64,000 bases of DNA from Poa pratensis (lineage: Eukaryota > Streptophyta > Magnoliopsida > Poales > Poaceae). Below, piece after piece: positions 35,960-47,649 of this stretch; position 1 is the stretch's first letter, and the number at the start of each line of letters is the position of its first letter. A program made the position numbers and the translations under genes. The notes beneath the pieces were generated by a model, which searched no databases, was not told where the DNA came from, and worked only from the letters and a program-made list of their open reading frames with translations. Location: the NCBI GenBank assembly GCA_947311845.1, contig CAMZMU010000034.1, positions 83,072,079 to 83,136,078 of the forward strand, written 5' to 3'.

Positions 35960-37030
35960 GCTGTTCTGGAATCCTGAGATGTTCTGGAATCCGAATCAAG
36001 TTTTGGCAAGTTTCGGTAATCCGAATCAAGTTTTGGTATGTTCTGGAATCCGAATCAAGTTTTGGCAAGTTTCGGTAATCCGAATCAAGTTTTGGCATGT
36101 TCTGGAATCCGAATCAAGATTTGGCAAGTTCGGTAATCCGAATCTAGTTTTGGCATGTTCTGGGATCCGAATCAAGTTTTGGCATATTCTGGAATCCGAA
36201 TCAACCTGGCAATCCGAATCTAGTTTCGGTAAAATCCGAATCATATCTTGGAAATCCGAGTCTATTCTGGGTATTCATACTGGCATTAGCGTCTTCCTCG
36301 ACTTCTTCAACAACCTGGCCTTGTAAGTATCGTTTATATGTCTGCTTTATGCTTCTGCGTAGTCTCAAACAGTACTCGGGGACTGCCCCCCGCTTTTCTA
36401 AGTGTTTTACCCCGGACAAGATGTCTTGACCCGGGGACGGGGTAGCCAGTCTGTTTTACGCCACCTCCTAGATAAGAAAAGTGACTCGGGGACTCGGTTG
36501 AAACCGAGTCTAGTTCTTTGTGCATAGTATCTGCTGTTAGATTCGTTTTCTATCAAGTGCTATAGCTAGTTTGCCTCGGTTAGTATAATGGTTGTTTCCG
36601 TCGATTATTCTTCATGATATGTATGATTGGACTAACGTTGAAAGGTGACATCGGTTTTGTTAAAGAACATTCGTTACTGAGGTATCCTGGAAATTCGGAG
36701 TATTCCAGTAATCCGAATCACATTTGGGAATCTGGGTCATATTGGTAATCCGAATCACATTTGGGAATCTGGGTCATATTGGTAATCCGAATCACATTTG
36801 GAAATCTGGGTCATATTGGTAATCCGAATCACATTTGGGAATCTGGGTCATATTTGTAATCCGAATTACATTTGGAAATCTGGTCATATTGGTAATCCGA
36901 ATCACATTTGGTAATCCGGATCATATTGGTAATCCGAATCACATTGGAAATCTGGATCCTATTGGTAATCCGAATCATATCGGTAATCCGAATCACATTG
37001 GAAATTCGAGGTATCCGGGTAATCCGAAGT
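35960..37030 (+). repeat. Two arrays built on AATCCGAATC
   Basis: Array 1 (35960-36240): units of TCTGGAATCCGAATCAAG, then TTTTGGCAAG, then TTCGGTAATCCGAATC. Array 2 (36690-37030): units of GGTAATCCGAATCACATT then TGGGAATCTGGGTCATAT, about 36 bases each. Units are imperfect and contiguous. Confidence 0.85.
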
Positions 37031-37082
37031 ATCATGGTTGTATTGGTTATCTCAAATTACCCAAGTTATCGAGGCATTATCG

Positions 37083-37275
37083 GTATTCTCTGGATCGCCG
37101 TTTATTTCGGCTTGTCACAGTATCACGGCATCATTCCACATCACAGATCGCCGTTTATTTCGGTTTGTCACAGTATCACGGCATCATTCCACATCACAGA
37201 TCGCCGTTATTTCGGTTTATCACAATATCATGACATCATTCCATATCCCACATCGCTGTTTATTCTGTTTGCCAG
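37083..37275 (+). repeat. Three units of a 60-63 bp repeat
   Basis: Each unit reads CGCCGTTTATTTCGG, TTTGTCACAGTATCACGGC, then ATCATTCCACATCACAGAT. Starts near 37095, 37158 and 37201-37202, with growing divergence to the right. Confidence 0.7.
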
Positions 37276-37379
37276 CGTATCATGGCATCATTTGCATACC
37301 AGATCTTTATTTATGTTTGTTAGCCAGAGGCAACCTTTGAGTTATGTTTTTGCAGGTTGTATGTCAGTCCAGCAGTGAC

Positions 37380-37735
37380 TGGACACATCTATGTCGGTAT
37401 ACGCCCGAGGTGGCTAAAACCGGCATTCGAGATATGGTTATGTCAAACCAGCTGAGGCTGGAGACATCTATATCGGTATACGCCCGAAGTGGCTAAGACC
37501 GACATATGAGTTATGCCCAAAGAGGCCGAGGTACCGAGACATGTGTGAAACGCCCGAAGTGGCTAAGAAACGACATATGAATTGTGCCCAAAGAGGCCGA
37601 GGTACCGAGACATGTGTGATATGCCCAAAGAGGCCGAGGTACCGAGATATGTGAAATGCCCAGAGGGGCCGAGGTACCGAGACATGTGTGAAATGCCCAG
37701 AGGGGCCGGGATACGAGACATATGAGATACATACT
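37380..37735 (+). repeat. Repeats of a GCCCGAAGTGGCTAAG / AGAGGCCGAGGTACCGAGAC unit
   Basis: Mixed tandem units that alternate GCCCGAAGTGGCTAAG, GACATATGAGTTATGCCCA and AGAGGCCGAGGTACCGAGAC, running into the 45-bp array. Confidence 0.65.
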
Positions 37736-37762
37736 TGCAGGTTTATGTCGGTCCAGCTTAGG

Positions 37763-38122
37763 CTGGCGGCATCTCAATTCGGTAAAAGCCAGGAGGGCTA
37801 ACCGACTCTGGCGGCATCTCAATTCGGTAAAAGCCAGGAGGGCTAACCGACTCTGGCGGCATCTCAATTCGGTAAAAGCCAGGAGGGCTAACCGATTCTG
37901 GCGGCATCTCAATTCGGTAAAAGCCAGGAGGGCTAACCGACTCTGGCGGCATCTCAATTCGGTAAAAGTCAGGAGGGCTAACCGACTCTGGCGGCATCTC
38001 AATTCGGTATAAGCCAGGAGGGCTAACCAACACTGGCGGCATTTCAATTCGGTAAAAGCCAGGAGGGCTAGCCGACGCTGGTGGCGTCCGAGTTCGGTAA
38101 AAGCCAGGAGGGCTAAGAACCG
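37763..38122 (+). repeat. Eight-unit 45-bp tandem array
   Basis: Unit starts at 37763, 37808, 37853, 37898, 37943, 37988, 38033 and 38078, exactly 45 bases apart. Units start CTGGCGGCATCTCAATTCGG and end AGGAGGGCTAACCGACT; the last two units are diverged. Because 45 is a multiple of three, frames on both strands stay open and give 15-residue protein repeats. Confidence 0.95.
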
Positions 38123-38307
38123 CGTATAATGGTGATCATTCAGGCAACATATTTCCAGTACAAATTGTCCATCTCGTTGTTGATTCGGGTGAGCTCGGTC
38201 AACCGGATGTCGCATTTGGCCGGAAAGGCAAGGCTGTACGGTGCAGGAGGCTTCTGGTACAGTTATTTATTTTTGTAAGTCTGTGCGCGACTCTGCGAGT
38301 CCCCCAC

Positions 38308-38322
38308 AGCCTCGGGGACTAC
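38308..38322 (+). other. Polypurine tract of the repeat-filled element
   Basis: AGCCTCGGGGACTAC directly before the 3' LTR. Confidence 0.65.
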
Positions 38323-39931
38323 TGTCGGGGATGTGACCCCGGATACCCCAAAGTGTTGGTTTAACCGAGGTACTAAAGGAAGTAAAAGCAGAATAGAAGA
38401 TAAAGAAAAAGTAAAAGAGTGCAACCTGGTCCGAGTCTGGACGTGCCTTATCGAAATATCACTCGGTAATGGATCGTCGTATGTTTGATTCGGTTAAACG
38501 AGCTCCCTTGTCCGTATCAAGCAACCTCACCCCGGTTTGGGCCTCTGCCGGGCCGGCGTCTTACCAGCCTCGGTAAGCCAGCTGCCAGGACGGGCCGAGG
38601 TTCCAAGCTCGGGCTGGCCAGTAACCAGAGTGGACAGAGGTGCCCAGCGGGCCGAGATTCAACATCATCTCGGTTTGGGCTCACTGCTCCCAGCCGAGGC
38701 AGTTCCAATTCGGCTTGGGCCAAATCTCTTAACTGGACCGGGAGTGAAACACCTCGGAGCGGGCCGGCCTTCACAGCTCCTTGCTTCCAGCGACACACGA
38801 GGCCGAGGCTGGGTCGATGTTCGTTGCTGCCCTTCGACCGAATCAAATACGAAGCTGGGAACGAATCTCCAGTACGCTAGCACCAGCCTCGGGCGGGCCC
38901 TGATCCCAGTTCCTGGTAGGCCGAGTCTAGTTGATTCGGTTGGACCAGGATCCATTAATCCGGCTGGGCCGGCCCGTTATCATAATTCGGGAAATTGACT
39001 TCTCCTGGTGACTCAGTTGGGCTGCATCTTAGCCGGACCAAGAGCTTCTTGCGACGGGCCAAGCCGGATCGCTGGGAAGCGATCTCTTCAACACCATTCC
39101 TTCGGTTTAAACAGAAGAACCCGAGGTATCTGTGACTCGGTTGGTGAAACTCGGACGGGCCAAGGCCAGGATTTCCTTCACCCGGGCAGGACAACATTTG
39201 CTGTATCTCGGTAGTGCTGGGTCACATCAGCTAAATGGCATGCCGAGACAGCGACGTCCAGGATCGCTGCACCCTAACCGGATCATCTCCAACCAGGTCA
39301 TCAACTGAATCATCTACTTCAGCCGGGACACCCTTATCCGAATCTTCATAAATATCTCCGGGAGAGGATAAGAAGAGGACGTGGAGATTCTGAAGACAAC
39401 GGCAACAAGACAAAGGCGAGGACAGCATCTCCCAGAGATGCCGGAGACAAGCGCTAGAAGACAAAGGAGTCAACTGTGAACAGTGCATGGAGCCTCCTCA
39501 TCCACTCGTTGTTCCCTGGGTTCCACGTTATAAGGAACACCAGGGAGAGGGCACGAAAGAGGGGCGCATACGCGCACAGCCCCTGGGCTCTTCTTCCTCC
39601 CTTCACTCCTTCTTCTTCCTGGAATCTCCCTCCATGGATGAACAACACAGCTCAAGGAGCACTTGTAGCCCACCATATGCAAAGAGGAGAATACACCAAA
39701 TAGGCTAGTGCTGCAGTAGGGGTTTTACCTCCTCACGAGGGCCCCGAAGCAGGGTACATCGTGTGTGCTTTGTGTTCTTGGTTGTTTGTTCGTGTTCTTG
39801 CGGTGTTCTTCGTGTTCTTCGTGTGTTCTTCGTGTGCGGTCCCGCCGCGCAATCCCTCCCCGGAATCCGCAAGCACCCGTTCGGCCCAGAATAAGCCACC
39901 CCGTGGCATCTGCGTGATTCCCACCACGACA
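38323..39931 (+). repeat. 3' LTR of the repeat-filled element
   Basis: 1609 bp. Visible differences from the 5' copy: TTTAAAC for TTAAAAC near 39106, an extra G near 39527, and single-base C-run differences near 39580 and 39885. Confidence 0.95.
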
Positions 39932-40390
39932 TCTAGTGTCTCTGTTTTATCTAAAGAACTATATGAAGTGCTTGAATTGAAAAATCTTGAAAAATGCTCT
40001 ATTGAACTAGCACTTGCTGATGACTCTATTAAACATGCTTTGGGAAAAGTAAGTGATGTTATGGTAGAGTTACATATGACTTTTGTGCCTGTGGATTTTC
40101 TAATCATGGACATAGGGAGTAAAACCTCTAGTCCTATTATACTTGGGAGACCTTTTCTTCGTACCACAGGTGCTATCATTGATTCAAAGAAGGGAATGTA
40201 AAGTTTCAGTTTCCACACAAGAAGTGCATGGAACACTTTCCATGGAAGAGGGAACCACCAAAGTTCAAGCTCCCTCATGAGCTTCGTCCACAATAAAACA
40301 ACAAGTAAGAAGCCTAGCTATATGGCTATAAAGAAAGCGCTTTGCGGGATGCAACCCGGTTATTTTTGTGTGTGATTTTCTTTGTGTCCT

Positions 40391-43300
40391 TGTAACAGCC
40401 CAAAGTTGTGAACCTCAAGACCTGAGTAAAATTTTCACTTTTGCATATCATGCATGCATCATGGCATCCATTTAAAATTGCTAAACAACACAATAGCTGG
40501 TTTGGCAACATTGAAAAGTGAAATGCCACACTTGCTTGAATCAAAACTTCCACCCCAAGAAGGCACTCAAAGTTGCAAAACAAAATTCTTGACCTCTTAT
40601 ATTTGTCAAGGAAGTTCCAAGAGCTCAACTTAATATTTTGCCCTTGATACAAAATTTCTAAAGTAATAACATTTGGAATTTGAGAAAAATGCTCTATTTT
40701 AAGACTATCAACAAATGTTGTCAAAACATTTTATTTGGAGACACTAAAATTTGTGGAGCTACTACATGCTAAGGGGAGCCTCCCAAATTTTCCCAAATTT
40801 TTATAAAAAGTTTTGGTGCCCTAATAAAATTCAGGAACTGAAAGAGAAGAAAAGACCCAGGCGGCGGTAGTACCGCTGGGTTAAGCGGTAGTACCGCCCG
40901 AGAGCTGCCGCCACCGCTACCGCAGCCGCTACCGCCAGAACCGGCGTCTGACGCGCTTGACCGGTACCAACTGGTACCGCTGGCGGTACCGCCGCCGGTA
41001 CCGCCGAGGTGGGAAGAGTGAAACCCGACCGCACCAGCGGTACCACCGCTGGGTTAAGCGGTAGTACCGCCGCTGCGGGATTTCAGCACGGCTTCGAGGC
41101 CACTGCCCCTGCCTTATCCACTCGCCCACTGCTTCCTCCCTCCATTTTCCTCTTCCACCACGAGCTCCATAGCCTCCATGGCCGCCGAGCTTCGCCGCCG
41201 CATCGCCGACTATTGAAGGCTCCCCAAGCCGAGCTAGGACCACCACCAGCTCCGCCTCGTCCCCTTCTTCATCCTCACCGAGGGAATCGAGCAAGGAAGC
41301 ACCACATTGCCGTGGATTCGAGTTCTTCCTCCACGACGTTCTCCGCCTTTCGAGCTTGATTGCCGCCAACTCCGACCTTCCCTTCCTTCGGCAAGCCTAC
41401 CCACGAGTTCAGGGTGAGCATGCGAACCTCCCCATGCCTTTCCCTCGCTCCCTCTTGCTCTCTAGCTCAAATCCATCGAGGCTCGCCGTTGCACTGCTTC
41501 GGCGTGTGCATCGGATAATCCGAGTCCAACTTTATCGAATAATCCGACACCCCGGATATTGCGGTTACTGTTTCCACCGGATAATCCGGTTGACCTGTTC
41601 TGACTTCAATACAAACTGTTCTTCCCAATCTTTGTAATCCGGTTACAAGTATGTTTAATCACCCCAAACCATGCATCTTCACATGTTCATGTCATCTATA
41701 TGCAAGGTTAACCATAGGGTTCATCTATTGTAATCGACAAGTAAAGTTGAAGCATTACTTAAATCCCCGGTGTATTCGAGATGTGCCCCTTTTCGCATCC
41801 GAACTCCGTTTAAGTTGACTAGCTTGATTCATCCTTTTCTTGAGGATTTAAAATGTCATGTCATCATGTGTTTGCGTGTTGCATTTGTGAAGCATGTGTG
41901 GTGATTGATTGTTTCTTCCCGTGTTTTGTGCTCCGATAGATCAAGCAGACGGGGTTCCCCCTCAATACCCGCCGAGCCGTACTATCAGCACTTCGAACAA
42001 GGCAAGCGTAATCCCCCTCTGAGCATATCTTATCCTATTTTCCGCAATTATTTTCTCCACTATAATATTGCATGCGGTTCTAAATGTCTTTTGTTTGGAT
42101 TAGAGTATCCTATAGTTGCATTAAGTTTCCTATGCCATTTACCTGTTTCCCTCCTATATCCATAGGATTGTATTGTCGGCCGAGATATTTAACTGTGTTA
42201 TGTTGATGCTTAGCTACGTGCCTAGTTGTACTATGGAAGGTGCATGTGGGAAACAGGTGATGAAATGAGAATGATGGTGGAGAATTGTGGCGATGGATAA
42301 TAAAATGCTTAAAGGTGGGGATGAGAGGCCACATGGGATGTGGTGGGTTGTCTCGTTCTCGCCGCCTAAGTGCGAGTTCTCGCCTACGAGCCAAGTTGAG
42401 CGTGCAACCATGCGTGGGCATATGGAACCTCGTCGACCGACTAACTTGTGGCGGACTAGCCGAGGGTCCTCTAGTTTGGCTTTCCATTTGCGCGTGCGTT
42501 GAAGATGGTGGCCAAGACTAAGATGAGGATGGTTGTGTCAGGAAAATAAGTGGCCGCGGGACAGGGTGCGAGAAGGTACCTCTTGTCCTACCGCCACTGA
42601 TGATCCTTGGATAGTCTTAAGCGAGGTAAAGGTTGTAGCCGTTTCACACTCAGCCGGCTTTCCCCGGAAGAGAGCTAATGTCTGGCAATGAGTCTGGCGG
42701 TACGCGTGGATAAGGAGCTGGGAGGTCCCTCGTGGAACCTGGCGACTTTCACATTGTACACCCCTGCAGGGATAAATCTTTTCGAAAAGCCGTGTCCGCG
42801 GTTATGGACGACTTGGTGACGGATTCTGAGATCATAGAATAACTTTAACGGAATGATTAAAACTTGGGTACTAGAGGTACCATCCAAGATTGTAAGGTGG
42901 ACTTCCTCGAGGGTGATTCGGGGAGGTGCCTTTGATGAACAGGTACAACGTGATGATGGTGGTTGATGATGAAAAAGGTGATTCAAGAAAAGAGTTACTT
43001 CTTACCCCTTTTCGAAATATTCTGATTAGTCGATGCCATGGAGTTGTGTTTTATAAACAAAATCAGCTTTATGCAAAACAGCCATAAAACCTTGAAAGCC
43101 AATCATCGAGCATATATTAGCTCTTAATCTTGCGAGTTCGTCGAACTCAACGTCGTTTGCTTATTTTCAGGAGAGGACTTCACCGACCTCGAAGGTGGGT
43201 TCTTTGTGGACGTCGACGAGTAGTCTGGGGTTCCCAGGTGGCAGCTTGGGACATCCCGGAACAGCTGGCGTTGGATGTTATCTGTAGGCCTCTTAGGCCA

Positions 43301-43654
43301 TATTTGGATCTTGTTGTTAGACAACTTAATTCGCTTCCGCATGTTGTAATGTTGGGTCTGTGACCTCTGGTTGTGATTTGCTATCTTTCTCTATTATAAG
43401 AGTTGAACTATAATGCTTTGTGTCGTAGAGTCTGTGATGTGCCAGTTGTTCCACAAGTCTTGATCTCTCTATTATACATTGAGGGTTGTGCCTGTGTTAA
43501 GGCATCAATCGGGGCGTTGTGTTGCCGATGATCCATTCCGAGCAACACGTGCCAAAGGTTTTGGCCGGGGATTGGTAAACCCGTAACCTCCGATTGTATC
43601 GCTTAACCGGTGACACACAACATCACTGTATAGCAGTCAGGTCGGGGCGCTACA
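40391..43654. mobile_element. Solo LTR, 3.26 kb, TSD GTCCT
   Basis: Starts TGTAACAGCCCAAAG and ends GGGGCGCTACA, flanked by GTCCT (40386-40390, 43655-43659). There is no internal PBS, no gag or pol frame, and no second copy of the terminus inside, so I read it as a long LTR left after recombination between the two LTRs of a full element. It lies in the non-coding part of the Athila-like element. Confidence 0.8.
40857..41075. repeat. Array of GCGGTAGTACCGC-type palindromes
   Basis: Repeated GCGGTAGTACCGC, GCGGTACCGC and related words, including two copies of CGCTGGGTTAAGCGGTAGTA (40875 and 41048). At 41509-41600 the same LTR also carries CGGATAATCCG words like those at 11190-11560. Confidence 0.8.
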
Positions 43655-43659
43655 GTCCT

Positions 43660-45920
43660 CTTGCTGTAACAAGAGATTTTGTGTCTAGTTAGGTTCTGGA
43701 GTTTTTAATAAAGTGCCAAGTTTTACCCTTTTTGGTTTGAAAAAGTTGCTTATAGCGTTCGGAGATTTTATTCCTGCACGAGTCAGTGCACGGTATGATT
43801 TTTAATTCTTATTCTGTAACTCCGAATGAGCTCATATTTGAACTGTAGTTGCAACTTTTCATCCTCTGTATGCATGAATTTTTCGGAATTTTTCGAGAAA
43901 GTTTGGTAGGGTAGAAAAATACGTTTTGCTGCTGCTGTTTTTCTGGACAGATTCTGTCCCATTTTGTTTGATGCATGCTTTGAGCTTTTAAGTTGAATCT
44001 TTTTGATCCAATTGAGTTTATGAGTAGGCATACAACATTATACTTTCTGGACATTCATATGAATTTTTGTTCAAGGATTATATGCAGCAAGGAACCTATT
44101 TGTTTATCACTATTAATGCACCCCACAGAAAAGAGATGGGAGAAACGGTGTTTTGAAGTTTTTTCACAGGGATTGGAGGAGATGCACCAAGAGCTATCCA
44201 AGGATGGTGAAGACCATAAGCTTGGGGATGTGAAGACAACCCCGCTGGACCTACACACTCTCGGTTTGCACACGTCCAACTTCTGTTTTTCGATCGAAAC
44301 ACTTTATCGCATAAACTTGGAGCGTCGTTTTTGTTTTTGTTTGAGTCTTGAGAGACCACCACACTATCAATTATATATGAGAGAGCTACTGGAAATATGG
44401 GTTGAAATATGTTGGATGCTTTTATAAGATTGGGAAAAGGGATGTTTGACTTGATTTTTAATGATACATATAGTTGCATGATTCATGAGCTTGTTTATGA
44501 GTAATAGTTTGCAAATTCTTTTTGTAGAGCTATCACTTATTCATGTTTTGGTGCTGATTGTTATTTCACTTGGTTTAACATGGATTAGTTAGTTCTATGG
44601 ACACTCATGCATGCATCTAGATGGTCAACTTTCTCCCTTTTGCTAGCCCAAAAACTCCAACAAGCAAAAACTTGTTTCCAACACCTTCAACCAAAGTTAT
44701 TCCAGTGAGTCCACCATATCTACCTATTGGCTTTATGCTATTCCGAGTATGTTTAACATGTTGTTTGTGTTATCTTACCTCTGAATGAAAATGTTTATGT
44801 TATTGATTGCAATGGAAAAAATTGGTTATATAGCTCTCACGAACTTGATGCACAATGTTCTTTTATTTGCATAATAAAACTTGACCCATTGTGATTAAGA
44901 TTATGATGTTTGTGGCTTGATGAATGTTTTGGGTTGGAAGTTAGCCCATATGTGCTGTCACATGGCAAGCTTTCAACACGCTCTTCATCTCATTTAGTTG
45001 ATATCATGTGCTTTTGTCTATGGATGCTTATCATGTTGAAATAAATGTGGAAATAAGTGAGTTTAAATGAGTTTGTGTAAATGGTTAGAGAGACGCCTGG
45101 GCCGCTAATCTAAGCCATGCATCATTCATGGTGGAAATTTACTTACATACTATGGTGAACCTTCTGTGATACACCTTGCAATAAAAAACTATTCCAAATG
45201 GTAAATAAAAAGGGTGTTGAGATTGTTCATTTTGTTTGTTTGTCTTGTCATTTTGATATGGGCTTGTTCCATATCTTGGGACAAGAGGTACCCCAGTTGA
45301 CGCTCTTGATGATACTATTATGCTTACAATGATATTTAATTGAACTTGCTTTGTTTCCCAAGTTGAGTAACACATGGTGTAAGTACTTGTATTCAAGGGG
45401 CATGAGACATTCAACCCATTCTTTATCAAGCACACTACTCATATTTGCTTTCACTTTAACCTTAATCATTCAAGATGCTATGATAGGGGCAATGAGAGCT
45501 TGACACCAATGAATACCTTATTGCAATCATTAACTTAAGTAGAAGAGTTTGGAAGTTGGATGAAACTTATGCATGCTTTACCTCTACTCACATATACATC
45601 TTTCCAAAGTGTACACCTATCATATTCAGATTTTCATCTACACTCTATGACCATTGTAGGATGTTCTACTTATCATTATGCATACATGTGTTCCATATTA
45701 CTTGCTACCATGTTACACTTTGTGAACTATCAATGAACATCCTTGTCTTGAATACTTGATATCACTTCATAAACTATTTGCATATTGCTACTCCTTTGAA
45801 GAATGAATCATTTGACTATATGTAGCAATAGTAATCATCTTTGATATCCATTGTTAAGTATTAAATTGCAAAGTCCATGTTAGTTTTATCATCTTCATAC
45901 TCGAGGACGAGCATGGATTA
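43660..45920 (+). other. Non-coding 3' part of the Athila-like element
   Basis: AT-rich, no supported frame. In Athila relatives this region lies between pol and the 3' LTR; here pol is missing entirely. A second AAGCTTGGGGATG word occurs at about 44218. Confidence 0.6.
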
Positions 45921-45933
45921 AGCTTGGGGATGT

Positions 45934-47649
45934 TGATGCATGTAAAATGCATACATGAACTTTGCACTTTAATTGCTTATATTCCAATCATATTTGCATC
46001 ATATAAGGGTTATATCAATGTTTTATAATGATTTTGGAATATTCATTTATTTCCTATTTTTATGGAATTAACCCTGCACAGGCAGAAAACCCCGTTTTCT
46101 TATTTTAATGTTTCAGGGACCCAAACGTCAACGAAATCACCTGGAAATTTACGGGCGTCAATATTTGGAAGGAAGAAGACCTGTGGGCGAAGGAAGCGAA
46201 CAAACGGAGGCCGAGGCCAAACGGGGTGGCCCACGCGGCCAGGTACTGTGGCCGCGTGGGCCCACCGTTTGGCCTCGTGGCTCCGTTGCCGTCGATCTTC
46301 GCTCCACCGACATCGTCTTGACCTAAAAACGCCTATAAAAAAGGTCCCCCGACGTTCTCTGGAAGGAGCGCCGCACAAACACAGAAACACCGAAACGGAG
46401 ATCAGGAGCTGCAGATTGGAGGGGGAAAACTCCGGCGGGGCGCTGCCGGCGTGGTCTCCATCTTCTCCATCGACTTCTCCACCGTCTCCATGATGAAGAG
46501 GGAGTAGTCCACCTCTGGACTATGGGTTTGTGGAAGTAACTTATGTATCTCTCCTCTCTTGAGCTTCACTAATTAGCACCGTATGAGCTGCTGAACATGA
46601 TTACGGTCACCGTTGTAATACCTTTGTGGTGGATCTTTATGAGTTAATATATGTTTGAGATTGCAATGTTTGTTTCAGTTATGAGTATAGATGCATATTA
46701 TGTACCCCGTTCTTGTCTACTTGTTTTGATCAAGCATGTTTATGAGAGCGTGTGTGGGGGAACGTGTGCATTAGTTGGAGTAACGGGGGTGGCTAGTGCA
46801 GTGAACGTGAGAGAAAGTTCTGCGATCCACTTTGGTATCTTTACCTTACTTTGTTACCTCACTAGGGATAAACTAAAATACCATGCTACCGGGGATGTGT
46901 GACCATTGCCACTACTCCATGACTAGATCTAGCATGTTCTTATTTTCACTTCATGTCATGATACTTAATGCTATACTCTGAGTTATCTTAATTACTGAGG
47001 TGTTATGATTTAGTTCGCATCTTGGTGGAGTATAAGAGAGGTTAATAACCAAAAGATCTCTATGTTAGGACGTGATGCCCATATATCTAAGTAACTTGTT
47101 ATCAAACCCTGTGTTGCAATCTCATATGTTAACTTGTGTGTTCCATTGTCTACCACTTTATAAAGAGAGAGTGCATTTGTGAAACCATGAACCCCAGTCC
47201 ATTTTTAATCATAAGAAACACCTTTCCAACACCATATACCACTTTTCTATTTTCAGCCATCATTAAATCCGAAAATACAAAAATACTTTTCATCTTGCAT
47301 ACATCATTCAAAAACCCAAAAATATCATTTATCATTGCATCCACCATCATTGCATATTTATTTCTTGTTTGCATTGCATAACTATCCTGATATCATTCTT
47401 ACACCTTGTGCTTGACAACCACAGGTGAGGTTGAGGACCAAAACATCTAACCTTGTTTTGTAGGTAACCAAAAGAAGGATAAGAAGATAAATCTACCACT
47501 TCAGATTCCCCGAGAGTTCGATATTAAACCCTCGAGTCACCCCTCGTGGGGAAAACTGTCTTCCACTTACTATACACTCTGCACTTGGAGTCTCAACCTA
47601 ATCCCGTTTACTTTTGCAGGTATCAAAGCCTTGCTCTTCGGGACCATCA
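45934..47649 (+). repeat. 3' LTR of the Athila-like element
   Basis: 1716 bp partner of 31235-32962; TATAAAAAA at about 46334. Confidence 0.93.

Larger units (their letters stand above)
34136..39931 (+). mobile_element. Repeat-filled non-autonomous LTR retrotransposon, TSD TCTAG
   Basis: LTRs 34136-35745 and 38323-39931, flanked by TCTAG (34131-34135, 39932-39936). The internal part is only 2.6 kb, has no gag or pol, and consists largely of tandem repeats. The LTR ends (TGTCGGGG...CACCACGACA), PBS (GTTGCGCCCACCGTGGGG) and polypurine tract (CCTCGGGGACTAC) match those of the Tat element that encloses it two layers up, so a Tat-type partner probably supplied its proteins. The LTRs differ at only about five places in 1.6 kb, making it the youngest insertion in the nest. 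Confidence 0.95.
33228..40201 (+). pseudogene. gag-protease frame of the Athila-like element, split by an LTR element
   Basis: Part one runs from ATG 33228 to 34135, part two from 39937 to 40201; the 5796-bp element and one TCTAG copy lie between. The two parts are in the same frame once the insert is disregarded, with no stop. The first part is a charged, Lys/Glu-rich Gag-like protein (about 300 residues) with coiled-coil stretches and no zinc knuckle. At its end is the protease active site AILDLGSS; the second part resumes with VLSKELYEVL and has the SSPIILGRPFL hairpin. The active site reads D-L-G-S, as in Athila-group proteases. The insertion falls directly behind this motif. The frame ends after DSKKGM with no pol behind it. 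Confidence 0.85.
31235..47649 (+). mobile_element. Athila-like non-autonomous gypsy element, TSD GTACA
   Basis: LTRs 31235-32962 and 45934-47649 (TGATGCATG...ACCATCA) flanked by GTACA (31230-31234, 47650-47654). PBS TGGCGCCGTTGCCGGGGA at 32973-32990; polypurine tract AGCTTGGGGATGT at 45921-45933. One gag-protease frame is present; there is no RT, RNase H or integrase anywhere, and the part after gag-pro is non-coding. Without its two inserts it is about 7.3 kb. It sits in exon 2 of the antisense gene of the Tat element. It shares PBS and the GCGCTTTGCGGGATGCAACCC-like motif with the truncated element at 12251. Confidence 0.93.

Noticed and set aside
37763..38122. Regular repeat array resembling a CRISPR locus
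   Set aside because: Units are contiguous with no spacers, the genome is a plant, and no cas genes exist.
37511..38215. 234-residue minus-strand frame with regular 15-residue repeats
   Set aside because: It is produced by the 45-bp tandem array, which stays open in several frames; no known domain and no independent coding signal.
40391..43654. Possible complete LTR element
   Set aside because: No internal second terminus, PBS, polypurine tract or coding frame; a solo LTR fits the TG...CA ends and TSD better.
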